In this document: piece by piece, positions 17,391-25,196 of the stretch
Layout: every line of letters starts with the position of its first letter
How positions within the stretch are numbered: the first letter of the stretch is position 1
Source: JANYJZ01 sp964523395
GTDB lineage: Bacteria; Bacteroidota; Ignavibacteria; UBA10030; SZUA-254
DNA: 64,000 nt
Reading direction: 5' to 3'
NCBI GenBank assembly: GCA_964523395.1
Contig: CAZFXS010000005.1
Coordinates: forward strand, 189,824-253,823
Made by a program: the position numbers and the translations under genes
Notes under the pieces: model-generated
Database searches by the model: none
Told to the model about the DNA's origin: nothing
Seen by the model: the letters and a program-made list of their open reading frames with translations, nothing else

Positions 17391-18037
17391 CACTCACCTC
17401 CTTTGGAGCTTGTTGTGTCAACAGGCATCCCCGCGGCTGTCCATCCGTCCCAGCCATCATCGTATAAATACAGTTTAGTAAAATTAAATTGCTGCATAAA
17501 TTCTGCCAGCGTGCGGCCGAGGTGGCAGTCGGGGTTGTTGCAATAGATAAGCACCAGCGTATCACGGGGCATGACCGCGATTTCCTCAAAATGTTTTTCA
17601 ACCTCAAGTGCAGACATATTCTTCGCCCCGGCAATATGCCCCTTGGCGTACTCCTCTTCCGAGCGGGCATCGATTAAGACTCCGCGTTTTTCGGCAAGAA
17701 GCCTTTTCAATTGATCTAAATTAATAATATGGAGCGCTTCATCCTGATCTTTCTTTTCGGCGACGGCGATTTTTCCGATTGAATCCTTTTTTGGAACAGC
17801 TACATCATGAAGCGGAGCAATGACGTTCTTTTGAACATCCGGCTCCACCACTCCGGTTTTTTTAGATGTATCCGGTGCCGTGCCGAACAAAAGTGAATCA
17901 GGCACTTCAACTTTGACCGGAGCAACCCGTATGAGCGGGAGGCCTTTGGGTGAAAATGCGTTATAACTAAACCCGAGGATGACCGTGAGTGTACAGATAA
18001 TAATAATTTCGCGAAACAGAGAATGATTTTTGTTCAT
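17390..18037 (-). CDS. Membrane-anchored rhodanese-domain protein
   Basis: A 215-residue protein with an N-terminal transmembrane anchor (IIIICTLTVILGFSYNAF) and a long linker of about 80 residues. A C-terminal rhodanese domain follows, with DARSEEEYAKGHIAGAKNM and the active-site loop YCNNPDC (likely persulfide cysteine Cys166). Rhodaneses carry sulfane sulfur or act as thiol-handling domains. The topology puts the domain outside the cytoplasm. Located 5 bases after fmt and directly before the MauE/DoxX gene; possibly cotranscribed with def-fmt. Confidence 0.82.
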   Translation of the reverse strand: MNKNHSLFREIIIICTLTVILGFSYNAFSPKGLPLIRVAPVKVEVPDSLLFGTAPDTSKKTGVVEPDVQKNVIAPLHDVAVPKKDSIGKIAVAEKKDQDEALHIINLDQLKRLLAEKRGVLIDARSEEEYAKGHIAGAKNMSALEVEKHFEEIAVMPRDTLVLIYCNNPDCHLGRTLAEFMQQFNFTKLYLYDDGWDGWTAAGMPVDTTSSKGGE

Positions 18038-18042
18038 GCGTA

Positions 18043-18966
18043 TTATTGAAATATTGCGTCTGGAGAAAATTTGTACCCTCTGAGAAACTCTTCAGCGGAT
18101 AGAACTTTCTTTCCTTCCTGCTGAAGCTCGAGAATTTCGATTGCGCCGTCCCCTGCTGCCACAATAACTTTTCCGTCGTGGATGGTAACCTTTCCGGGAA
18201 CAGCACTTTGAACATCCGGCAAATACGACGACCGGTACACTTTGAACTGGGCATCACCCATCATAGTGAACGCACCGGGCCGGGGAGAAAGTCCGCGAAT
18301 AAAGTTATGAACTTCACGCGCAGGCTTTGTCCAGTTGATCCTGCAGTCTTCCTTGAAAATTTTCGGCGCCGGTGTCGCTACCGTGTTATCCTGTTCTTTC
18401 GGAACCGCCTTGCCGGCGTCGATCAACTTAACGGTATGAAGGACGATCTCCGCACCGACTTCCGCCAGCACATCATGAATTTTTCCCGCAGTATCATCCG
18501 GGGCTATCGGCACGCGCGCCTGCAAAATAACGTTCCCGGTATCGACCGATTCTTTGAGGAAAAACGTCGTCACGCCGGTCTCCTTTTCACCGTTTATGAT
18601 CGCCCAGTTAATCGGGGCGGCGCCGCGGTATTTCGGGAGCAGTGACGCATGCAAATTGAACGAGCCGCGCGCCGGAATTGTAAACACTTCCGGAGGAAGA
18701 ATACGAAACGCAACGACAACAAAGAGATCGGGAGAACATTGTTTCAGAGATTCGACAAACCCGGGGTCTTTTAATTTTTCCGGCTGCAAGAGAGGAAGCG
18801 AACGGCTGACGGCAAAACTTTTCACCGGGGAAGTTGAGAGCCGCTGACCGCGTCCCGAAGGTTTATCCGGCGTTGTTACGACGCTGACAACGTCAAATTT
18901 GTTTTCCAGGAGAATCTTCAGGCTGGGAATGGCAAACTCCGGTGTTCCCATGAATACAATGCGCAT
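18043..18966 (-). CDS. fmt: Methionyl-tRNA formyltransferase
   Basis: A 307-residue Fmt that transfers a formyl group from 10-formyl-tetrahydrofolate to initiator Met-tRNA. The N-terminal MRIVFMGTPEFAIPSL, the folate/active-site segment FNLHASLLPKYRGAAPINWA and the loop ETGVTTFFL with following Asp are canonical. The C-terminal tRNA-binding barrel starts near residue 205 (INWTKPAREVHNFIRGLSPRPGAF). Follows def by 26 bases, the usual def-fmt pairing. Confidence 0.96.
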   Translation of the reverse strand: MRIVFMGTPEFAIPSLKILLENKFDVVSVVTTPDKPSGRGQRLSTSPVKSFAVSRSLPLLQPEKLKDPGFVESLKQCSPDLFVVVAFRILPPEVFTIPARGSFNLHASLLPKYRGAAPINWAIINGEKETGVTTFFLKESVDTGNVILQARVPIAPDDTAGKIHDVLAEVGAEIVLHTVKLIDAGKAVPKEQDNTVATPAPKIFKEDCRINWTKPAREVHNFIRGLSPRPGAFTMMGDAQFKVYRSSYLPDVQSAVPGKVTIHDGKVIVAAGDGAIEILELQQEGKKVLSAEEFLRGYKFSPDAIFQ

Positions 18967-18992
18967 GATCGGCTCCTGAAGGGGTTTACACT

Positions 18993-19550
18993 CTACACAG
19001 ACACGTCAACAGCCGTTACCACCGGATACGATACTTCCATTTCACCGCGCTGAATCTGTTTTAATGCCTCTTTATGATTTTTTTTCTGCTCATCCGACAA
19101 ATGATCTATAAAAAGCACTCCGTTCAGGTGATCAATTTCATGAAGAATAACTCTGGCAAGCAAGCCGGAAAACTCCGCTTCAATTTCGGTGAGACTGGTA
19201 TCCTGATACCGGACTCTTATTGTCTCTTCTCTCTCTACATCGTCGCGCACATTGGGTATGCTGAGGCATCCTTCTTCCATAATCCACATCCCCTCCCTGG
19301 AAATAACTTCGGGGTTAATGAGTGTCATCGGTTTGATTTGCTCCATATCCTCAACATCAGAGACGTCAATGACAAGGACTTTATGGAGACTTCCGACCTG
19401 CGTTGCGGCCAGGCCGATACCCTGCGCTTTATGCATGGTCTCATACATATCCATGATAAGTTTGACAACCTCATCGGTTACTTTTTTTATCGGCACTGCC
19501 TTTTTTCTCAGGATCGGCGCACCGTATGTATAGATAGGAAGAATTGACAT
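18993..19550 (-). CDS. def: Peptide deformylase
   Basis: A 185-residue iron/zinc peptide deformylase that removes the N-formyl group from nascent proteins. All three motifs are intact: GIGLAATQVG, EEGCLSIP (metal Cys) and HEIDHLNG (metal His pair and catalytic Glu). First gene of the def-fmt-rhodanese-MauE group. A promoter with TTGTTT, 17 bases and TATATT precedes it (19578..19606). Confidence 0.97.
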   Translation of the reverse strand: MSILPIYTYGAPILRKKAVPIKKVTDEVVKLIMDMYETMHKAQGIGLAATQVGSLHKVLVIDVSDVEDMEQIKPMTLINPEVISREGMWIMEEGCLSIPNVRDDVEREETIRVRYQDTSLTEIEAEFSGLLARVILHEIDHLNGVLFIDHLSDEQKKNHKEALKQIQRGEMEVSYPVVTAVDVSV

Positions 19551-19577
19551 GGATGCAAATGGTTAAGAATTATTGAA

Positions 19578-19606
19578 AATATACTGAGTCAAAGGTTGAA
19601 AAACAA
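19578..19606 (-). promoter_or_regulatory. Predicted sigma-70-type promoter of def
   Basis: On the minus strand: TTGTTT (19606-19601), a 17-base spacer and TATATT (19583-19578), 28 bases before the def ATG. Match by eye. Confidence 0.6.
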
Positions 19607-19650
19607 GATGAACTGGTACACGTTACCTGCTCAATGTGAATGATAATTTT

Positions 19651-19735
19651 TCACCGCAGAGACACAGAGAACGCTGAGTATCGCAACGGGATTAATCTTC
19701 TTCACTTCTTTGCTCACAGTGTTTCTGCATTGCGT
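19651..19735. repeat. Dispersed inverted repeat, CACCGCAGAGACACAG family, copy 3
   Basis: TCACCGCAGAGACACAGAG at 19651 is the cleanest left arm in the window; the right arm (TGCTCACAGTGTTTCTGCA) is more diverged. It lies between the def promoter and the end of the NlpC/P60 gene. Confidence 0.6.
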
Positions 19736-19779
19736 TTATCTTCAGAGCCAATACAGTGCATACTCAGAATTATGGCGGT

Positions 19780-20394
19780 TTACCGGATTACCCTTCTCGC
19801 GCCGACATATCGCTGCCGGTAATATTCCTGACTCATGAATGATACGGTCACGCCCAGCGAAACACTCGCGTGCGCAAACAATCCGTCACCGACATAAATA
19901 CCGACATGCGACGGCACCCTTCCTGTCGTGTTAAAAAATACCAGATCACCAAACTGAAGCTCAGACCGGTCCACAGCAATGCCGACACCAAACTGATCGT
20001 CACTTGCCCTCGGCAGGCTTTTGCCCGCGGCTTCCTGAAATATTACAGAAATAAATCCGGAACAGTCCATGCCATCATCATCCATCCCGCTGAAATCATA
20101 CGGGATTCCCATCTTCGACATAATAACTGTAAGCATACCGTGCCGATCGATTGAAGGATTTGTTTCCCGGCGATAAGATTCCGGGTACGATGTATTGACT
20201 TCGCGAACGGGTTCCTTGGCATATTCAGCCGGCTTTTCAGACAGCACTTCAGTTTGTTGCACACTAATTGTATCAGGAGGACCGGGTTCCGGCGATTTGT
20301 GGGTAAACCGGGGCGAGGAAGCAGAACAGGCAGAAAGGAAGAGTGCCAGGAAACATCCGGGGAGAAAAACTGTATATAATGGCCGAGCCGTCAT
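19780..20394 (-). CDS. NlpC/P60 peptidoglycan hydrolase lipoprotein
   Basis: A ~204-residue lipoprotein. From ATG 20394 the signal reads MTARPLYTVFLPGCFLALF and ends in lipobox LSAC. The C-terminal NlpC/P60 domain has the catalytic cysteine in GMDCSGFISVIF, the histidine in PSHVGIYVGDGLFAHAS and a supporting LVFFNT strand. The family cleaves peptide stems of peptidoglycan. The start codon lies inside the hairpin at 20384..20411 that follows rpoD; the frame is open to 20433, but the extra residues would spoil the signal. Probably expressed by read-through from rpoD. Confidence 0.8.
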   Translation of the reverse strand: MTARPLYTVFLPGCFLALFLSACSASSPRFTHKSPEPGPPDTISVQQTEVLSEKPAEYAKEPVREVNTSYPESYRRETNPSIDRHGMLTVIMSKMGIPYDFSGMDDDGMDCSGFISVIFQEAAGKSLPRASDDQFGVGIAVDRSELQFGDLVFFNTTGRVPSHVGIYVGDGLFAHASVSLGVTVSFMSQEYYRQRYVGARRVIR

Positions 20395-20411
20395 TGAACA
20401 ATGACGGCTCG
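20384..20411 (-). terminator. Hairpin after rpoD, overlapping the NlpC start
   Basis: A perfect 12-bp stem CGAGCCGTCATT/AATGACGGCTCG with a 4-base loop, 5 bases after the rpoD stop. The T tract comes only later (GCCATTATATACAGTTTTT), so it may be a partial terminator or a translation-controlling hairpin. The NlpC/P60 ATG (20394-20392) is inside it. Confidence 0.7.
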
Positions 20412-20416
20412 TTGAA

Positions 20417-21274
20417 TTATCCGAGATACGCACGAAGCTGTTTACTGCGGGAGGCGTGACGCAGACGGCGGATTGCTTTTTCTTTAATTTGGCGCACGCG
20501 TTCTCTTGTGAGCTGAAATTTTTCGCCGATCTCTTCTAGTGTCAGCGAGTGCTCGCGGCCAAGCCCGAAATAGAGACGGATAACTTCCGCCTCGCGTTCA
20601 GTCAATGTGCCGAGCGCGCGTTCGACTTCTTTGCTCAGCGATTCTTTAATCAGTGAATGATCGGGAAGCGGCGTACGCTCGTCCTGGATCACGTCAAGCA
20701 AACGATTGTCTTCGCCCTGAGCGAATGGCGCGTCCATGGAAAGGTGACGGCCGGAAATTTTCAGCGTGTCGGCAACTTCAAACAACGACATGTCGAGTTC
20801 TTCGGCAAGTTCGCTCGCGCTCGGCTCGCGCTCAAATTCCTGTTCCAAGGTGCTGAAGGCTTTTCCGATCTTATTAAGCGCGCCGACTCTGTTTAGCGGA
20901 AGACGAACGATACGGGACTGTTCAGCAAGTGCCTGAAGGATTGACTGACGGATCCACCACACTGCATACGAGATAAACTTGAATCCGCGGGTTTCGTCGA
21001 ACCGTTTCGCGGCCTTGATAAGGCCGAGGTTTCCCTCGTTAATCAAATCGCCGAGTGAAAGCCCCTGATTCTGATATTGCTTCGCAACACTAACGACAAA
21101 CCGGAGGTTTGCTTTCGTCAGTTTCTCAAGCGCTTTCTGATCGCCCTTTTTTATCCGCCGGGCAAGATCAATTTCTTCTTCCGGGTCAAGCAGTTCAACT
21201 TTGCCGATCTCCTGAAGATACTTATCGAGCGACTGACTTTCGCGGTTTGTGTACTGTTTATTTACTTTTGCCAT
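20417..21274 (-). CDS. rpoD: Primary sigma factor, short RpoD/SigA
   Basis: A 285-residue group 1-type sigma-70. It lacks region 1.1 and starts almost at region 1.2 (LDKYLQEIGKVELLDPEEE). Region 2 is canonical (NLRFVVSVAKQYQNQGLSLGDLINEGNLGLIKAA, then FDETRGFKFISYAVWWIRQSI with the melting aromatics), region 3 is present, and region 4 ends in LTLEEIGEKFQLTRERVRQIKEKAIRRLRH for -35 recognition. This compact form is typical of Bacteroidota and relatives. It has its own promoter (21324..21352), with AAGGAT before the ATG. Confidence 0.95.
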   Translation of the reverse strand: MAKVNKQYTNRESQSLDKYLQEIGKVELLDPEEEIDLARRIKKGDQKALEKLTKANLRFVVSVAKQYQNQGLSLGDLINEGNLGLIKAAKRFDETRGFKFISYAVWWIRQSILQALAEQSRIVRLPLNRVGALNKIGKAFSTLEQEFEREPSASELAEELDMSLFEVADTLKISGRHLSMDAPFAQGEDNRLLDVIQDERTPLPDHSLIKESLSKEVERALGTLTEREAEVIRLYFGLGREHSLTLEEIGEKFQLTRERVRQIKEKAIRRLRHASRSKQLRAYLG

Positions 21275-21323
21275 GCTTTATCCTTATCGTCATCTATGCG
21301 CAGAGCGCCATGAATATCAAATC

Positions 21324-21352
21324 ATATTAAGGGTGTACAATCAACAACGCAA
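21324..21352 (-). promoter_or_regulatory. Predicted promoter of rpoD
   Basis: Minus strand TTGCGT (21352-21347), a 17-base spacer and TAATAT (21329-21324), 50 bases before the rpoD ATG and just past the stop of the second BMC-P gene. It suggests rpoD does not depend on the BMC-P transcript. Confidence 0.55.
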
Positions 21353-21354
21353 CA

Positions 21355-21624
21355 TTATCCTTCAACATCGATTCGTTCAACAATACCAACAATGCTCGCA
21401 TCAACCGGCGCCATTTCCACGGAGAGCGGAATAGTTGCTTCGCGCGCCGTAATATACAGGACTGTTTCCCCGGGCCCGGCTCCGACCGTATCAACAGCGG
21501 CGATGGGGTCTCCGACAGGAACACGATCAGCGCTCAACGGCTGGATAAACTGAACCTTCATGTTGTTCAGCTGTTCATCTTTTCTTGTCGCCCACACTGT
21601 TCCGATGACTTTTGCAAAGAACAT
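21355..21624 (-). CDS. Microcompartment vertex protein, EutN/CcmL type (second)
   Basis: An 89-residue BMC-P shell protein. The family pattern is clear: MFFAKVIGTVWATRKDEQL, then MKVQFIQPL, a central AVDTVGAGPGETVLYITA and the C-terminal PVDASIVGIVERID. BMC-P proteins form pentamers that cap the vertices of icosahedral protein microcompartments. It follows the first copy by 2 bases. No BMC-H or BMC-T hexamer gene is in the window, so shell partners must be elsewhere or the genes serve another role. Confidence 0.88.
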   Translation of the reverse strand: MFFAKVIGTVWATRKDEQLNNMKVQFIQPLSADRVPVGDPIAAVDTVGAGPGETVLYITAREATIPLSVEMAPVDASIVGIVERIDVEG

Positions 21625-21626
21625 GT

Positions 21627-21896
21627 TCAGTCAGCAATATCGAGCTTATCAACAACCGCCATAATCACCGCATCGACAGGTTTATTTTTGGTCTGGGCGG
21701 TTTGCCTCGCTGAACTTCCGCTGCACACCAGCACAACGTCACCGACACCTGCCTGCACCGTATCCACCGCTACAACGAATGTATCTTTGAGTTTGTAATC
21801 CAACCCGACATGCTTGACAATTTGGAATTTCATCCCTACCAGTTCTTCATCTTTTCTGGTCGCCCAGACAGTTCCGACGACTTTACCTAAAAACAT
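21627..21896 (-). CDS. Microcompartment vertex protein, EutN/CcmL type (first)
   Basis: An 89-residue BMC-P paralogue of its downstream neighbour: MFLGKVVGTVWATRKDEEL, MKFQIVKHV, AVDTVQAGVGDVVLVCSGSSAR and PVDAVIMAVVDKLD. The loop between the DVVLV strand and the PVDA motif (SGSSARQTAQTKNK) fits BMC-P pore-facing loops. The two copies are clearly diverged (roughly half identical by eye), which argues for separate maintained roles. Upstream 42 bases away is the PIN-domain gene. Confidence 0.9.
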   Translation of the reverse strand: MFLGKVVGTVWATRKDEELVGMKFQIVKHVGLDYKLKDTFVVAVDTVQAGVGDVVLVCSGSSARQTAQTKNKPVDAVIMAVVDKLDIAD

Positions 21897-21938
21897 GTTG
21901 GTTTCCTGTAGTTAATGTACGATTCTTATCAGGTGAAG

Positions 21939-22334
21939 TTACTTTTCCAGATCAGCCGGCGTCACTACCTGTAATCCTTTGACCCCGCGAAACCGGGAAG
22001 GTTGCACAGTAAACAATGGAAGCTTGCTTTCCATGCACAATCCGGCAATTAACAGGTCCATTGTCGACATATCCGGATTTTTTGAAAACAGCATGCCGAA
22101 TTTCGGAGCATTCTTCGCGTTGAGTCCGAGTATCTTCATAGCCGAAAGCATTTCTTTTACAGCTTTTTGCTGCCGTTCCGTCCGTGCCAGGGAAAAAAGT
22201 TCAATTGCCTGAAATACTGTCGTGTAGCAAAAATACCGTGACATCACTCTCCGGAACAGAGATTCTTTCCCTTGCGTGTGCGTAAGAAAATCAATCAGAA
22301 CATCAGTATGAACGACAACTTTCTTTGCGGTCAC
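21939..22334 (-). CDS. PIN-domain ribonuclease toxin, VapC-like
   Basis: A 131-residue PIN-domain protein. Acidic residues of the metal site are at expected places: Asp in VHTDVLIDFL (near 10), Glu in FQAIELFSLAR (near 45) and Asp in TMDLLIAGLC (near 95). VapC toxins cleave tRNA or rRNA. It starts with GTG overlapping the TGA of the upstream antitoxin-like gene (GTGA), the usual antitoxin-toxin coupling. The target is unknown. Confidence 0.8.
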   Translation of the reverse strand: MTAKKVVVHTDVLIDFLTHTQGKESLFRRVMSRYFCYTTVFQAIELFSLARTERQQKAVKEMLSAMKILGLNAKNAPKFGMLFSKNPDMSTMDLLIAGLCMESKLPLFTVQPSRFRGVKGLQVVTPADLEK

Positions 22335-22636
22335 GATTTCGTTTTACCGCGAGATTGAACACGCCGGAGAAACGAATTGTCCTTTGACAACGTTCCCTCC
22401 ATTACAAGAAACCGCACTACATTTTCCCTCGGTTCAAGCTGGAGAGACGCTATATGCTCGATCTCTCCTTCACTGACCCCCCGCTTCCGGAGCGTACGAT
22501 GTATCGTTCCGTGTGTCAGCCTGACAATAACCGACGATCCCGGAGTCATTGAACGTGCAAGGTGCGCCGGAAGAGGTATCATACCTTCCGCGTTTACCTG
22601 AGCTTCAAATTCTATAACAGGATATGGATGTTCCAT
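22331..22636 (-). CDS. Putative antitoxin, AbrB-like N-terminus
   Basis: A 101-residue protein directly upstream of and overlapping the PIN toxin gene by 4 bases. Residues 8-45 (FEAQVNAEGMIPLPAHLARS, then SVIVRL) resemble a swapped-hairpin AbrB/SpoVT DNA-binding fold as in VapB-type antitoxins. The middle (LRKRGVSEGEIEHIASLQ) is helical and the C-terminus basic. Assignment rests on position and this weak resemblance; it would neutralise VapC and repress the pair. Confidence 0.6.
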   Translation of the reverse strand: MEHPYPVIEFEAQVNAEGMIPLPAHLARSMTPGSSVIVRLTHGTIHRTLRKRGVSEGEIEHIASLQLEPRENVVRFLVMEGTLSKDNSFLRRVQSRGKTKS

Positions 22637-22745
22637 ACGATGTTACGCAGTAAAGTACACGAAAATGGCAACATGCTTTTCGCTGATTTGTCCGGGAGAA
22701 TACGGCATTCTCACGAATATAATCTTGTCAGGAAAGGACAGTATG

Positions 22746-22940
22746 TTATGCGTAGACTTCTTTTTCGTTACACTTGCACACCTGCATGCGCCGGTGATTG
22801 AACCGGATACTGCCGTGCTTCGAAGGTTCCGAACTTACAAAAAGAATGGATTGTTTGATGGCTCCGCACTTCGCGCACTTTTTCCCCGGAATTGCGGCCG
22901 CTTTACTTGCTTTATCGGCAAATGATTGTTGTTTTGCCAT
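22746..22940 (-). CDS. Small zinc-ribbon-like protein
   Basis: A 64-residue basic protein with two cysteine pairs, CAKC (about residues 22-25) and CKC near the C-terminus, which could bind one zinc. No family is recognised with certainty. Reality is supported by a good AAGGAG ribosome site 7 bases before ATG 22940 and by short clean spacing behind the GAF/GGDEF gene (19 bases), with which it is probably cotranscribed. Function unknown. Confidence 0.6.
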   Translation of the reverse strand: MAKQQSFADKASKAAAIPGKKCAKCGAIKQSILFVSSEPSKHGSIRFNHRRMQVCKCNEKEVYA

Positions 22941-22959
22941 GGTGCTTTCTCCTTAATGA

Positions 22960-24957
22960 TTAAAAAATCCGTACTGTATTTCCACCGGCTTCTGACGCAC
23001 GATGGATTACTGCCAATGTATTTCCCAGCAGTTCTTCTTTGCGCATCCCGTCGAGGACGCCGCACACTCCGACACTGATGGTGACAGAAAAACTCTTGCC
23101 GTCGAGGTTGATTACATGCCCCGCGACGTTCTTTCGTATTTTCTCAGCCCATATGTACGCTTCATTCGAAGCGGTGTTGGCGAGAATAATGCCAAACTGG
23201 TTGTATTCATATCTTCCCACAACATCGTATGAACGAACGCTTGCGCGGATTGCCTGGGCGAGCGTCGCAATTACTCTTTCAAAGCCCGGCTTCCCGTATC
23301 GGTTCTCAAGCTCCAGTGCTTTATCAATAGTCACAAACATCATCGACAATTCGCTGCCGGTATCTTCGGCACGCTGTAATTCATCTTCCATTTTTTGCAG
23401 GAAAAACTTCCGTGAATACATACCGGTCGCATCATCGATAATAACATATTCATTGATGACTTCCTGCAGATACAAAATTTCAAGCGCGGAGGCTACGTTT
23501 TCCGCAAGACGGTACAGCATCTCTGTATCCTGACGCGAAAAATTGTATTTCTCCCTGCTTTCGATCGTTACCGCGCCGTAGCACTTATTCAGTGAACTGA
23601 CAGGGACTGAAACCAGCGATCCCTTTTTTTCAAGTTTTTCACCGGCAAAATATCTGGGCGTATCAATGGTTTCCAAGTTATCCACTGTTGTGTGGATGTT
23701 ACTTTTAATAGTGTGCCCAACAATGCTTGCAGGGAAATCTATCGTCTGTTCGGGTATGATATACGCGTGGTTCGACCGGTTCGTTACTTTCTTTGCTACC
23801 CATGCATGTTTCGCTTCATCATACAGCACCACCGAAAGATAATCCCAGTTAATCAGCTTGGATGTTTCCTCGGCAAGGGTCTGCACTATGCTGTTAAGCG
23901 AAAAATTATTACGCACACGCTCCTGGAGCCTGCGAATAGAACGAAGCAACTCCGAGTCAAGGAGCAAATCATATTTATCGGTGTAGCTTTTTATTAAAGC
24001 TGAAATCAGTTTGGTAAACTGACCAAGCAACACCAGCGTTTCCTGCCCGAATTCATCTTCGGCAACACCATCAACAATGACAACTGCAACCGGATAATCG
24101 GGACGACTTTCATCCGACGGTTTTGAAAAATAGACCGGAACGCCGACAAAAGAGTGAACTGACGCGGGCATATCATAATACGGAAACAATTCCCGCTCAG
24201 ATTTGGGGTTGATTTCAGTGACCAATTCCGGCTGACCGGTCACTGCAACCTTACTGACAAGATCATGACCAATCGGGAAGCGGCGTGAGCTGATAAAGTG
24301 CTGGCTGTCAGTCACCCGTGCCTCAAGGACCATCTGCTGTTTTTCCCTGTTGGCCCAGAAGAATGCCACAGAGTGCGCGAACAACACTTCCTTAATAACG
24401 CCAAGTACCTTCAGAAGCAAAAAATCAAACTCTGCGCGCGGTTCTGAATCGCCTTTATAAATTTCCGAGTCGGCGTCAAAAAAATCCGAGATATTAAATT
24501 CCCTGACCGTATTATGCGCATCGTTCCGCGATGTCGGTTTAAATGAATGCCCGCTCATCGCAGGCGCATCAGCCAGCGCGGTCTGCTGGACCTTTGCCGC
24601 AGGTTTCGCCGGTTCAAAACTTGGTTCAGGAGCGTGATAATAAGATGTTTCAGATTCAGCTGCCTGCACATCATCGAACATCATTTTTTTCATCACTGTG
24701 TTTTCCGGCTGGGTCCGGAACAACGTGTTTTCACTCCTCTTATCCGCCTGCCCCATATTATACTTCGACTTTAAGAACATAAATGTCAAAGCTGCAGACG
24801 CAAGTACGACTAGTAAGCAAAAAAGGCGGACCACAAAAATATCAACTAAAACACCCAAAACTAACGCAACCACCCCGCCGGCAAGTATGAAACCATCGTA
24901 TGCGCCAGCCTTGATAATTAAGGTATTTAACGTCTCTTTTTGCTCAGAGAGCTTCAT
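22960..24957 (-). CDS. Membrane GAF protein with degenerate GGDEF domain
   Basis: A 665-residue protein from ATG 24957 (upstream in-frame TTG disfavoured). Two N-terminal transmembrane helices (FILAGGVVALVLGVLVDIFVV, then LFCLLVVLASAALTFMFL) are followed by a charged linker, two GAF-like sensory domains (about 175-310 and 330-480) and a C-terminal GGDEF domain. The signature that should read GGDEF reads EYNQF at about residues 584-588: Asp/Glu are replaced by Asn/Gln and both glycines are lost. Diguanylate cyclase activity is therefore unlikely; GTP or partner binding remains possible. Divergent from the REC-DHp gene. Confidence 0.8.
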   Translation of the reverse strand: MKLSEQKETLNTLIIKAGAYDGFILAGGVVALVLGVLVDIFVVRLFCLLVVLASAALTFMFLKSKYNMGQADKRSENTLFRTQPENTVMKKMMFDDVQAAESETSYYHAPEPSFEPAKPAAKVQQTALADAPAMSGHSFKPTSRNDAHNTVREFNISDFFDADSEIYKGDSEPRAEFDFLLLKVLGVIKEVLFAHSVAFFWANREKQQMVLEARVTDSQHFISSRRFPIGHDLVSKVAVTGQPELVTEINPKSERELFPYYDMPASVHSFVGVPVYFSKPSDESRPDYPVAVVIVDGVAEDEFGQETLVLLGQFTKLISALIKSYTDKYDLLLDSELLRSIRRLQERVRNNFSLNSIVQTLAEETSKLINWDYLSVVLYDEAKHAWVAKKVTNRSNHAYIIPEQTIDFPASIVGHTIKSNIHTTVDNLETIDTPRYFAGEKLEKKGSLVSVPVSSLNKCYGAVTIESREKYNFSRQDTEMLYRLAENVASALEILYLQEVINEYVIIDDATGMYSRKFFLQKMEDELQRAEDTGSELSMMFVTIDKALELENRYGKPGFERVIATLAQAIRASVRSYDVVGRYEYNQFGIILANTASNEAYIWAEKIRKNVAGHVINLDGKSFSVTISVGVCGVLDGMRKEELLGNTLAVIHRASEAGGNTVRIF

Positions 24958-25148
24958 GTTTTGTTTGTTTATATTCAAACATTCTCATGGAAAGTGCCTA
25001 AATCTACGCAATTGTGCAGTGAAAGTCAATCATAATCATACATATTATTGAGGCCGGAAGGCTTGTTTGGTTTTCCTCCACCTCCCTGAGTCCGCCGTGA
25101 TTTTTACCATTTGAATGTGCCGGATCAATCATTAACATCACAGAGTTC

Positions 25149-25177
25149 TTGCAAATTAGACAAACAAACAGTATAAT
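25149..25177 (+). promoter_or_regulatory. Predicted promoter of the REC-DHp gene
   Basis: TTGCAA (25149-25154), a 17-base spacer and consensus TATAAT (25172-25177), only 19 bases before ATG 25197, so the leader is very short. Confidence 0.65.
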
Positions 25178-25196
25178 TGGGCAACTTTGAACAACA

